Shown here: positions 13,301 to 24,799 of the stretch, piece by piece
Position numbering within the stretch: position 1 is the stretch's first letter
How the letters are laid out: every line of letters starts with the position of its first letter
Assembly: GCA_026724425.1 (NCBI GenBank)
Contig: JAIUCV010000011.1
Coordinates: forward strand, 5,415,501-5,479,500
Source: Erythrophleum ivorense
Lineage: Eukaryota; Streptophyta; Magnoliopsida; Fabales; Fabaceae
DNA length: 64,000 nt
Reading direction: 5' to 3'
The notes under the pieces: generated by a model
Databases searched by the model: none
Told to the model about the DNA's origin: nothing
The model's input: only the letters and a program-made list of their open reading frames with translations
Made by a program: the position numbers and the translations under genes

Positions 13301-16300
13301 TATTACATGTTTTTATTTTTTCAGGGATGAGATCACTGAGAAACTTCATGGGATTGAATATCAATATAATATGCAAAATAAAGTTTGGTGTTTCCTCTTG
13401 TTTGTTATAATGAGGGAGTTCCCCAATATGCTACAGTAAAATTATTTGTAATCCAAAAAGATATAAAAGTAAAAGCTTTTATTGTAGGCAAGGACACATC
13501 TACCATTTGGTGCTAACTATAGGCACACTTCATGGATTATTAGTATGAAAAGACAAGAGCCATTCACCAACGTTGGCTAGTTGTCAAAAAACGGTTCCAT
13601 GTAAATAATATTTGAAAGAGTAAGAGTATGAGACAATCATGATATGTAAATGTTTGATCATACATTTCAAAACTTACACTAATGGGTAAGAGCTCAAGAA
13701 TGCATCGAGTTTAAAATAGCTAATACAGTAATACCCCTGCTAACGTAAGACTTTGCAGGTGGACACATAACCAAACTATGAAAGCAAAATATTTGGCATA
13801 AATTATTATTAAAAAGCAGATAGTGATTTGAGAAACTAATAGACAGACATGCTTAAACACCTTTATACACAACCTATTGACTCAGAAGCTTAAGCCAATT
13901 AAAGCCAAAACAGTAAAGCATACCATCAGTTTTTTAATCCGATATGAAACCATCTATGGTACTCAAGAAACTTACGCTATGTCACCAGCAGTTGATGGCG
14001 CACCATACTCATCAAAAAGACGCATGAGATCCCCAAATTGACCATGTAAATCACCAAATATTTTAATAGGTGCCCTAAGTTGTAGGACACTTGGTTCACT
14101 TGAAAATATCCGCTCTGCATTATCACAAAGATCTGCAATTTCATTGCAGTCTAAGAAAAACTGCCGGCGAACTGGCGGTTTCCAGCCTCTAGGCTTCAAG
14201 AGGTGTGCTATGACCTGACAAGGTGAGGAATCTCCATAAGAAACAAAAATAGACACAAGACAAAGGCAATATGCACAAGTAACAGCAGACATGGGGCTCT
14301 GAATGTAACAGAAGTGTCAACACTACACCTATTCATGGGCCAGGTCAGGTTAGGCTTAGGCCAAAGCTTAATAATATATTAGATGTTAGGCCCAGGCCCA
14401 AGCCCAACATAATTTAGACTTATCAATAAAAATTGGGTAATTGCCCAGGCCCATGAGTAAAGCACAGACTGTCCCCATGCTGAACTTGCTTACATACAGC
14501 TCTAGTCAAAACAAGAAACATGCTCCAATACAGCTTTCAAAACATCATGATGTAAGAAAACAAGTACAATGGAGTCCGCAATGACAAACAAAATGAAGTT
14601 CAAATAACATGACTCGTCGGATATAATAAACCTAGTCCATAACCCATTACTCTAAGGGTACATTTGGTTGCAGGATAGAAAAGGAAAAGGAGAGGTAATG
14701 TTTTTTGTAATATCTATTATACAATTGTTATCATTACTAAAAAATATCTGTCCCTTTTTATTACTTTTTTTTTTTGGAAGTAAGGATATTTCTAATCCCT
14801 TCCATTAACATCCTCTTTCTCCTTTCCATTCCCATAAAAAATTTTCTGCATACCAAACATAGCCTAACTTCCAGCACTTGATAGGTCAGATCCACTACAT
14901 CTGACAGGCCATGTTCATTTAATTAACTAACCCATTACTGAACTGTATTCTTATGATAGGACATGACTAATCAGAAGCTTTGAACCTGAACCATAACTGG
15001 ATAACTAAAATGCATATAATTTGCATATTATAATATCAATTATACTTTTTCTGTTCATTGCATGATACTCGATAATTAATTATATATACAAATTCATACC
15101 TTTTTTGGGACACTATTAATAGAAATCTGCCGATCTAATAATTTTCTAGCTGCAGTTGCATTTTCTGGAGTTCCATAAATAACCCGCCTGCCTTCATTTT
15201 CAAACTGATCAATGGAAAGCTGTCTAACCATCCCACCTAATGCTCCACCAGTCTCAGCAGCAACAACCACCTGAAGAAAGTTCTAGAAAAAATCAGAAAT
15301 TGTGCTCAAATATTTAATGGAAGCTTGACACTATATAATGCATGCTTGGGAATCAAAATGTGTTACTCACAGCTCTATGATGTAGTCTAACTCCACCAGA
15401 AGCAATATTATTTGACCCTGCAGAATCAGGCTTAATCAAGGAAGATATAGGTTTCCCACTTGGAGTAGCCTCAGCCCCACCATCTCTGTCAGGCAAATCA
15501 ACTTCTCCAACTTCTCCATTCACCTGCCGTGCCTTGGCAGCAGCCAATGTAGCACTGATAGCTTCAGCTTCTGCAGCTGACGCTTCAACCAGATATTCGA
15601 CACCTTTGCTAGTTCTCCTGTTCAAAGTTCTTTCAATACATGATGAAGCCAAACAAGTAAAAATCAATCACTAACATACAATGTGAATGACAAAGACCAT
15701 CTTACCTAGATCCCTGAAGCATGGCATTTTCAGTGCTAATGTCAGTATACATGTCACCATTTATAGGGGGAGCAACTGGATTTCCCAGAACAACTGCACC
15801 ATCAGCAGCCGTTTCAGGCATTGTTTGCCTTATCCTATCATCAATAAATCCGTATCGTCCAGGCATACGTCCTGGTTGTAAATTAGTTGTGGCAGCTGCA
15901 GCAGCAGCATGCGAAGCAGCAGTTGTTGTTTCAGCCGCAGCAAGATCTTCAGCAACAAGGAGGTCATCCAGCAATACTCCTGTAGGATAAACAACCCACT
16001 ATGGTCAGCCCAGCTCATGAATTGTGAAAATTATTATCTCATAACAAATTTAAATTAGAAGGTGAATATTATATTCCACAAAACTAGCTATGAAAATCCT
16101 CCATGTGACCAGACATCTCAGCATAGAAATTGAACAGGGATCTAGCCATTTTAAAGACCACCAATAATAAAACTAAAATAATCAAGGTGATAAGTTTGAT
16201 TTTTTTTTTTAAGAAAAAAAGGGGGGGGGGAATCCTCTTCTTAGATAAAACAGAAAAAAAAAATTTGAAAAAAAAATGTCAACATGTTAGTTTTAAATCA

Positions 16301-19300
16301 ACAGCATCACATTTAGCACGTAAAAGAAAGCACTCAGTGACTCTCAGTTTAATGGAATTCCCTCATAATTTTTTGCTGAATCAGTACCAAACCTAATTGA
16401 ATGACATCCCCACATTTTTGAAACAGATTGGCTGTGCTTTAATTTCATCAATTTGATTTTTACTTATAACAATTTGCTAAACCTTATGTGTTCAGCAACA
16501 TGAAAGCTATGGCTATCATGCTTATTGAATCATTCCATAATCAGTTTCCATCTACCTACTCTTCTAGCATCGTTTAGAAACTTTCATGTTCTGTTGGTAG
16601 ACATTAGCATTCCCTGTCATCCGCACAAGTGTAACTGTCTAAATAATTTAATGGGCACACCACATCCAAGATTCAAATGTCCCCTTTTCTTCAAGCTTAC
16701 ACAAAAATCCAAAACAAATTCAACCAAATTTAGCAGAAGAGTGAAATAGAACATATAAACCAAAGATGCAAGTAAAGAGCTTTAAGCAATAAGTGTAATC
16801 GGCACAAAGTCAACTTCTGGATTGTCATCTGAATGCAGCTTAACTTGGTGAACTATATTAATCAAACTATCACACGACATTGACCCAAAAAAAAAAAATC
16901 CACCGAGAGAATGCCAAAAGAGTTAAATTTATGTCTTACCACCACGTAAACCACCATAAATAAAAATTAGGTCACCAACAGCAGCAGCTGCATGCCTACA
17001 ACGCCGAGTCAACTCAACTGAAGCATCTCCACCAGCTGCATCAGCACTGTATCTACCTGTCCTTGGACTGTTAACAACAGATTTTGTATCACACCAAACA
17101 CCAGCAGCAGTATCCAACACTACAAACAGAAGAAACATTGATAATTTTCCCAAAAAGTAAAGAGGAAAAAAACATCCATTGGCACATCACTAAATCTTGC
17201 TTCAACATATAAGAAAATTGAGAAGAAAAAAAGAATAAAAAAAGATGAATCAACATTTGGTTAGAAAGAAATAACTACAGGATACAACACCAATTAAACA
17301 TCAACACACCACCCTCGTGACAACAGCTGCACTATCTATGAAACTACCAAAAATATTTGTTATTGCTAATAACTAATACTCCAGATTTCCACAAGAATTT
17401 TGTTTCTTTTATTTCATTGAAAAAACTCATTCGTTTGTCAGACTGTCACAACAAACAAGAGAGTGAAGGCAGAAGATTGAGGGCAAGGGCATAAAACCAA
17501 TAAGTGCTAGATTATGATACAAGCAGCCAAAGCCTAAAACCCAGAAGCACCATTCAACAAACAGAAATAGCAACACAATGATCAAGTACCTGCAACACTT
17601 GATGAGTCTTCTACCATCCGTCCTCCACCAAGAGCCCCTCCAGATACATGCAGCCTTGCATTAACAAATACCTAAAATCATTGAAACAAGTGAATTATGG
17701 TCCTTAAATGTATAATCAAATAAGTAAACAGACAATAAAATCAAACAAATGAACCCCACCGCTGCATGCTGATATCTTGGAGATGGTGAGACACCAGGAG
17801 CAATTGCCCATTCCCATCGGCCATCCCTATGCTTAGCAAGTCCATATGCACTTGCCAGTGGCTGCAAGAGTCAAACCAAAGAAGAAAAACGATAAAAAGA
17901 GGAGAAGAAAAAGAAAGTTTACCCCCAGGGTTAAAAAAAAAAAAGTCTGTTAAACAGAAAAAGAAAGGAAAAAAAAATTGATAGGAACAACTCATTCTAA
18001 ACATGTAAAATTGCTCAATATAAAATGGAAACAGCTATCAGAAGAAAAAAATTGAATTTTCACACGATGTCTCAAACTGCCTGAGTGATTGGTCAAGCTG
18101 CTGGACTTCAATTCCAATCACCATAAAAAGTACTACAGTCACCACTGAATCTTGTTTATTTTAATACTTAACTTAAAAAAAATGAAATAAGCACTGAAAT
18201 GGCAATTAACAGATCCTATCATATGTGGAAAAAATAAACTTTACTTCCAGCAATTCAAGGGGAGTTTCTTATTGGCATGCCATAACCTATAATTCATTGT
18301 AGCAGAAGATACAGCAAAGATAATTAATTCTGCAAGAGCCAAAGATACATATAAGAAGTGATATAACACGCGTAGGGAAGAAAGAGAAGAAGAAAGGGAA
18401 GAGAGTGGGGAGAGATATTAGAAAAAATAGAGAGAAAATTCTGAAAGATTTCTTATCATTTAATATTGGGTTCTCTCCAAATACAATTGCAAAGGTTTAT
18501 ATTTATAGAATCATAATCCTAAACGTAACTTCTAATAACAAAAGATAGAATCCTAATCCTATTGAAAGACAAATGCCTAATCTTGAGAGATAATTCAAAA
18601 CTAACAAAAAGATAATTATTAAAACCTAGCAAAAAGATAACTAATCCTAATTCTAATATTAATAAAATATTATTTCTTATATTTATTTTTAATTCAAAAT
18701 TTACAAATTATTAATAATAGCTTTTCTATTCTTTTTTCATTCTCCATTATTCTCCCCTAGTTTGAGAAAACTCGACCTCGAATTTTGAAATGCGGAAGCA
18801 TTAAAATAAACCATCTTGGAGCCTCAGGTAAGATGAACACTATTACTTTAAGATATGGTAACAATGACAGCTTTGGATTCATTATTACATCTGAAATGAC
18901 AAACTTGATTGGGTGAAGCAATTGAACCATCTTGTGGTTGAACTTCAGATTGCTGGTCAAAATTGATTTCTTCACATCTCAAGTTTACTTCCAACTGCTC
19001 TTCATAACCTATGATGGAACCATCATCATCAATGTTTGATGGACAATCAAAGGGTTCCACAATAATAACATCAGACTCAATTAATATATCTTACTCTAAT
19101 ACTTTGGGCTCTTGATGACATTCTTCTTCTGCCTTGAGTTCTTCTAAGTTTTTGCCAATAATTTGTATACAAAGTTGATTGATCACCCTCCTAAATTTAT
19201 CAAAACGATAATTTACACCTTTTTTGAAGTTGTCCAGACTAGTTTGAATAGCTTGGGTATTTTATTCTATCGTAGACCTTAACATAGCAATTTAGAAAGC

Positions 19301-22300
19301 CAAAATTAGTGGTATTACCCCTATAATACTCTCAAATAATGAATTTTGAGATCTGAGTTTGAAAGGGATGAAAAAAAAAGTTGGAAAATGAAAAAAAAAA
19401 AAGAGGTTGAAAGGCAACAGGGGAAGCAGTTCAGAATTGCAACCTTGCTCTGATACTAAGTTGATGTAACACGCATAGGGAAGAGAGAGAAGAGAGTAGG
19501 GTGAGATATTAGAAGAAATAGAGAGAAAATTCTGAAAGATTTCTTATTATTCAATGCTAGGTTCTCTCCCAATACAATTGCAAAAGTTTATATTTATAGA
19601 ACCATAATCCTAAAGATAACTTCTAATAATAAAAGATAAAATCCTAATCCTATTGAAAAACAAATGCCTAATCTTGATAGATAACTAAAAACTAACAAAA
19701 AGATAACTAATCCTAATTCTAATCTTAATAAAATGTTATTCCTAATATTTATTTTTAATCCATAATTTACAAATAATTAATAATAGCTTTTCTATTCTTT
19801 TCTCATTCTACATTAAGAAGCCATATATGCAAGGGAGGTTTGACCTTGCAAAGAAAAAAAAAAAACAAACAAACTCGGGTAATTGAATCAGCCATAAATA
19901 AAAAACTTTCCAGGCATACAAAATCAAGGGAATGAAAAAAATGTAAAATTCAGAATAGGTAACTAACCACACTATTGGCATCCCTCCCTCCACAAAGCAA
20001 AAGAAGCCCATCAGAGCGTGCACTTGCAGTTGCATACCTATTCAAAATAAATACCAAAATGACAACTAAAACTCAGATTGTCTTACACAACTTTAAAGCA
20101 CTAAATAAAAGCCAACTTAAACAACAAATAAAATTCATAAAACCATATCAATTTAACATATTATAATATCTACATAAATTCAAAAACAGAATATAATTAA
20201 TCATTTTTTAGAATACAGAACCTGATTCAACAAAGGGTTAAATCTAACCATACAATTCCACTAAAATAGCACATAATATTATGGCAATGCAATCACCCAA
20301 ATAAAACCCTTCAAAACCTAATTCAAGAAGTCAAAGGTTTCAAAATAAACATAGTTTCTTTTATTCATAACCATTTAAAACTAAAATGTACAAAATGATG
20401 TCAAAATGTTGGTCTGAATGGAGATAGAAAAGTACATGCATGGCGGTGGACCCTCTCCTTCTGGCTCCAACTTGCGCCATTCATAAGGCTTGGCAGCTGT
20501 GTCCAAGGCCCATACATCAGCCAAAGGTCTCTTTCCTGGAAAGCAAGCACCAAACTATTATAACATCCATTTAACTTACACAGAAAGCAAGAGAAGACAG
20601 AATAAACAACCAAAGCACACAATTGCAAAAAGGCCTGCATTTGGGTAGTTACCATCATTTCCTCCAATAGCCATTAGATACCTCTGCCCCACCAAAGCCA
20701 TCACATGTCCATAACGTGGCCCTGGTCCAGGGCCTTGAACAACAACTCTACATAGAGTTCAGCACCCACCACATCAGATAGATGCCATTTGAAGCATCAA
20801 TAAAAAAACAGATAGATTAAAATCCAACCTATGCCATCGTGGCCGTTGCTGAGTGAGATCAAGAACATGAAGGTCCTCTGCTGACAAACCAGCAGGACCA
20901 ATGCCACCCTGAGTTACAATGTAAAATTCAACTGAGAATTAAAGATAGTCATTTAAAAAAGGAACTAGATCCACAGAAACTAAGATAACTTAAGAGATAC
21001 CCTATGCATGCTACCTGAATAACTACCATTGTTCCCACAGCAGTTGCCACATGTGCGGCCCTCGGGGTTGGAGGTTCTCCAAAGGGAGTTATCCTGTTTT
21101 AAAATTCCCCTATAAGCACTAAAGTACAGAAAGGTATACAAGCAATACTCTAGTCTTACAAGAGGCTAAAAGGAAAAATATTCAAGTTCTAAGCGTACCT
21201 AGACCATTTATTGGTTAAGACATCATAACAATGGACATCAGCTGTGGCACCAGCTAAACCTGCAGAGTAAATAAAAAATTGCAATCATGATATAATTCAA
21301 GCATAGACCTTTTTATCAATCAAAATCATCAAATCTACTATATAAACATTTTCCTTTCACAAAAATCTTCCTTAATTACAACCACTATCAATTAGTTAAC
21401 CAATAACAAAGTTTTAAATAAATAGAGAAAACCAATCTTCATCTTGTACCATCCTTTACAGGAAGATTAGCAGATTATGCCAAATTTCCATAAAATAAAG
21501 AATAATTATACCAAATCAAATTTTTATTCTTTAGATTCCAACACCAGAATGAACCAGAAACATTAAATTACAATGATATCCTACTACGATAACTTGGACT
21601 TCTCGCAAAATATTATGTCAACTTATGAAAGATGACATAGAAAACTAAGAGGGAATTGGAATGCACTGTCATCTTCAACAGGTGGTACTAATTTGCAACA
21701 TCATTTGGAACAAATACTGCTCACAACATAATCTGATAACATGACCATCCTAGAGTAAAATGGGATTCATGGGTTTCCATTCCACTGAAACCATAGATGT
21801 TACCCGATAAGGTTAATCATAAATTGTAATCAAAGAATCAAAGGCAAAATGGAAAATAAAATCAAAAAAATCTAGACCGTCTGGATTGCTGGGAGCTAAG
21901 TTAATTTATACACACAGACATATATAAGTTAATTCACACACACACACAGATAGATAGATAGAAGGGAGAAAGGTTTATGCCATCACAACAAAAGTCAATA
22001 TGTATTGACAGTTTTGAAGTAACAGCACAAATGAAAGTCCAACACAATTGCTTAATTTGAAATTAGGATTGCTTGTATACTAACAATGAATATGGTGCAA
22101 CTTGAATTGCCCATTGTTCAATTAGAGTTAATGCCACCTAACTACTCCAGCAGTACATTTCTGCAAAGAAACTCACTGTCGGTAGTTGGGACAAAGAAAA
22201 ATACATCTGGGCTACAAGCACGCATGAACACAATCCTTTTCTTTCTTCTATTTTCCCTTTGATAAGTGATGGTACCCCAAAGAAAAAAATTGAGTCATTT

Positions 22301-24054
22301 GCTGAGTTAAATTGATTGCACCCTAATTGAGAATTTTGGGTTAATTACTATCGATACTACTTCAAGCCCCACATTATGATACATTAAGATTTTCAGGAAC
22401 ACAAAATAACCCAAAGAACCAACTATGCACAAAACCTGTCTCCTGATGTACGCAACAGATACTTTAGCAACATATATACGACAAACTCAAGGACAGAGAA
22501 AAGCAAAGAAGAGAAAGGGAAGAGAAAATTACGGAGAGACAAGATCACAAGCATGCAAATTAAGATTGGTACTAACTGGTCCAACCCAACAATGGCTGGG
22601 AGCAAGGCTTATGCCATAAATGATAGTATGATACCAAAACAGGATTCCAGCATGGCTATGGGTAATTGGGCTTCGAGGGAGCAAATATCATTAAACAGCT
22701 CATTTGGACGAACAGAACAGGAAGGAAAGGAAAGCATTGGAAAATAACAGAAGAAACCACCAAAATCATTGCTTGGATGCATTCTAATGAAGGAAAGAAA
22801 GAGAAGAGATGAGGCTTTACCTATGAATGTACATCTTCCTTAACTTATTTTTTCCCTCCCAAAGTGAGCAGAAAGCATAGTAATTGGGCTTTATGGAATA
22901 TTGACATTTTGTGAACTTCCAATTTTATCCACCAAAAATAAAAATGAAACTAAGCTTTATAACAGTCAAAATGGTAGAAGTTAATAAAAACTCGATGCAT
23001 TTTAATTCCATTCCAAAGTGTTCCCACGCATATATATCTATATTATTCTCTCACCCCTTAGATAAACTATCTAACGAAGGAATTATCAGTAGTACCTTTT
23101 CCATTCTAATCCATTCCTTTCCATTCAATGCTACAAATCCATCCAAATGAACTGTTACAGGGCTTTTCTAATCAACAAAAGTAAACCATAGTTTAAAAAA
23201 GGACCAAAGACCAAACAAAATAAATAGAATAGGCCTAAAAGTCATCCAGTTGTTGCAATAAATGCTATTTCATTATCTAAACAACAATGCAACGGGCGTC
23301 TTCACATTCAAACAGCTGGGCCCAACCCTAGACACTCTAACATCCTTTCTCAAACCTGCTCCCATTTCAAGTCAATAGATATACAAATAGACACATCTCA
23401 TTACACTGATCGCACGTTAGGAGCCAAATTTACTTCAGCTTTAATACATATCAAGGATGCAAGCCACAAAATTTTCCAGATTAAATTTAAACGGAAAATA
23501 CCTAAATTTAAAATACGAAGCCACCAAATATACGCAGTTTGTTTCCTGAATATATCCAGAACCCCGGAAATGTTATATAAGCGGAGAATAAATGATGGTT
23601 TATATAAGAAAAACATACGTATTCCAGCATTTCCAGCCGAAGAAGGAGTCCCGGAAGCTGCCGAATTCCCTTCAAGTGCAGTGGCACCACCGAACAAAAT
23701 CAGCCTTGGGCCAATGTACCCAGGTGTACCCTCCTCTCCAACAGCTGCCACTGCAGTCAAGGTGTGGCCACACCTAGGCCCTGGTCCGTCCTCCTTCTTT
23801 TCTATAATTGCATTCACCACAGAATAAGTTGGCGCGAGCCTTGGTCCAACAACCGGACTCTGCTGCACCTGAGAAGACGCCTGCTGCTGTTGCTGCTGCA
23901 CCGGCGACTGAGCAGTCGCTGGAGATCCGCCTGCTGACGCCGGCTCCTCTCCTAGCTGCTCCCTCTCCATTGCCGCAGGAGACTGAGCAGTGCTATTGTT
24001 CTGCACGGCTGGATCGTGATCGGTGTCCGGCACCATCGAGGAATCGACATCCAT
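10363..24054 (-). CDS. BSL2/BSL3-type Ser/Thr phosphatase with Kelch repeats
   Basis: Twenty-one exons join in phase to 1013 codons: 24054-23619, 21259-21199, 21093-21015, 20908-20829, 20747-20653, 20535-20436, 20037-19968, 17861-17760, 17671-17590, 17119-16940, 15979-15706, 15617-15371, 15270-15100, 14214-13976, 12566-12482, 12397-12299, 12203-12004, 11915-11840, 10949-10814, 10726-10587, 10452-10363; all introns GT-AG. The Gln/Ala/Pro-rich leader of about 85 residues marks the BSL2/BSL3 branch. Kelch repeats follow (about 85-460), then an Ala-rich linker and a PP1-like catalytic domain with GDLHG (713-717), GDYVDRG (747-753), RGNHE (778-782) and HGGIG (833-837), the metal-binding motifs. 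It ends in GSLAWI. BSL phosphatases act in brassinosteroid signalling by dephosphorylating GSK3/BIN2-type kinases and also function in stomatal asymmetric division. No lesion was seen, so it should be functional. The ATG is the first in frame, preceded by a CT-rich leader. Confidence 0.95.
11210..11290. repeat. 41-bp tandem duplication in BSL intron 18
   Basis: Two adjacent copies (11210-11250 and 11251-11290) are identical by eye, which points to a recent duplication. Confidence 0.85.
11757..11776. repeat. 20-base poly-G run in BSL intron 18
   Basis: Uninterrupted G homopolymer, C on the transcribed strand. Its length is likely to vary between individuals or be misjudged in sequencing. Confidence 0.8.
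14331..14460. mobile_element. Candidate short TIR element with GGGCC-type ends, BSL intron 13
   Basis: The left end has CATGGGCCAGG and the right end has CCAGGCCCATG, an inverted pair about 110 bases apart. The interior carries repeated GGCCCAGGCCC-like motifs, unlike the AT-rich intron around it. Such ends are seen in hAT-type MITEs. I found no clear target-site duplication, so the boundaries are approximate. Confidence 0.4.
14656..14864. mobile_element. Candidate PIF/Harbinger-like MITE, BSL intron 13
   Basis: About 209 bases bounded by imperfect terminal inverted repeats (GGGTACATTTGGTTGCAGG on the left; the complement of the right end reads GGCTATGTTTGGTATGCAG). It is flanked on both sides by TAA, matching the 3-bp TTA/TAA target preference of PIF/Harbinger elements. 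There is no coding capacity, as expected for a MITE. Confidence 0.6.
18359..18749 (-). repeat. 3' LTR of retrotransposon copy 1
   Basis: On the + strand it runs from TGATATAACACG to CTCCATTA. It is homologous to 19462-19815 and to both LTRs of the second element. Confidence 0.85.
19462..19815 (-). repeat. 5' LTR of retrotransposon copy 1
   Basis: On the + strand it runs from TGATGTAACACG to CTACATTA; the primer-binding site lies immediately to its left. Confidence 0.85.
21937..21961. repeat. (CA)n(GATA)n compound microsatellite, BSL intron 1
   Basis: Short CA repeat running directly into GATA units. Confidence 0.7.
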
Positions 24055-24480
24055 TGCTTCAACCCTAAGATTCGAGCAATTCCACCAAGATCAGAATTAT
24101 AATTCCCACAAAATCGCATTCCGAATCAACATTTCTGATTCACTCCTGGATTCCAAACCCTTCAAACCACCCACTGCCTTCGATTATACACGCAACAATT
24201 AAACTTCGATATTCACAATTGAAAACCCTAGCTTAGATCCTCGACTCCTTCATCAAATAAAACTACATCAGTTTTCCCAAACAGTAACAATCAGAGGAAA
24301 AATTCTTTAGGTTTTCCTCCCTTCTCTCTCTCACCGAACCTCAAAGCATAGAAGGAGCGGTCGTAGGATGAAAACGGGACGGAGACAATCTCAAAGCCCC
24401 CAAAAACACACCCTCTCAAACCCAGAGCAGAAAAAATAAAAATAAAATAAAATCCAATCACTTTCTCTGTCTAGAAATTG
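24055..24480 (-). promoter_or_regulatory. BSL 5' leader and proximal promoter region
   Basis: On the + strand this region and the bases just beyond it are rich in TCTCTC runs (24325-24530), i.e. GA-rich on the gene's strand. It includes a telo-box-type AAACCCTA at 24223-24230. Such motifs are common in leaders of constitutively expressed plant genes. No TATA box or transcription start was fixed. Confidence 0.45.
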
Positions 24481-24799
24481 CTCGCTGTCTCATTCTCTTT
24501 TCTCCTATTATACCTTTCTCTCTCTCGATTTTTTTAAAATAATTTTTTCGGGGCGTACATATTCTCTCTCTAGAATAGACTGACCGAGATCAACCGGTTA
24601 GAGAATGTACGGAAAAAGTGGTGGCGGCGCCAGATATGTCTATTACGGCGGAGAACGGAGATCGAGTGACCGGGATAACCGGGAAATGGCTTTCGCTATT
24701 TAAAGGTGTTCACCGGTTCCTAGTTATAAGGACGTTTGCCTCTTAGCCACCGTATAGCGAAGGGATCGCTGAGCAACGAGTAAGAACGAAAGTGGGACC

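Larger units (their letters stand above)
18359..19815 (-). mobile_element. Small LTR retrotransposon copy 1, in BSL intron 7
   Basis: Two related long terminal repeats (18359-18749 and 19462-19815) flank a 712-base interior. The 5-bp target duplication AGAAG lies at 18354-18358 and 19816-19820. Next to the right LTR is a primer-binding site (about 19447-19459, complement of GTATCAGAGC, initiator-Met tRNA type). Next to the left LTR is a purine tract on the - strand (AGGGGAGAA). The element therefore reads right to left, in sense with BSL. The interior has a - strand reading frame closely related to that of the copy at 32824-34416, interrupted here by an in-frame stop. No protease, reverse transcriptase or integrase is present, so it is non-autonomous. 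The 3' end of the interior resembles Ty3/gypsy polyprotein termini (SRSSFLKLGEN in one frame). The LTRs differ by many changes, so the insertion is not recent. Confidence 0.88.

Noticed and set aside
18064..18145. tRNA-Leu-like stretch in BSL intron 7
   Set aside because: GCCTGAGTGATTGGTCAAG resembles a tRNA D-arm, but no acceptor stem, anticodon arm or B-box follows.
20401..20667. 88-codon - strand frame in BSL
   Set aside because: It is exon 6 of BSL read in a wrong frame with flanking intron; the correct frame matches the Kelch region.
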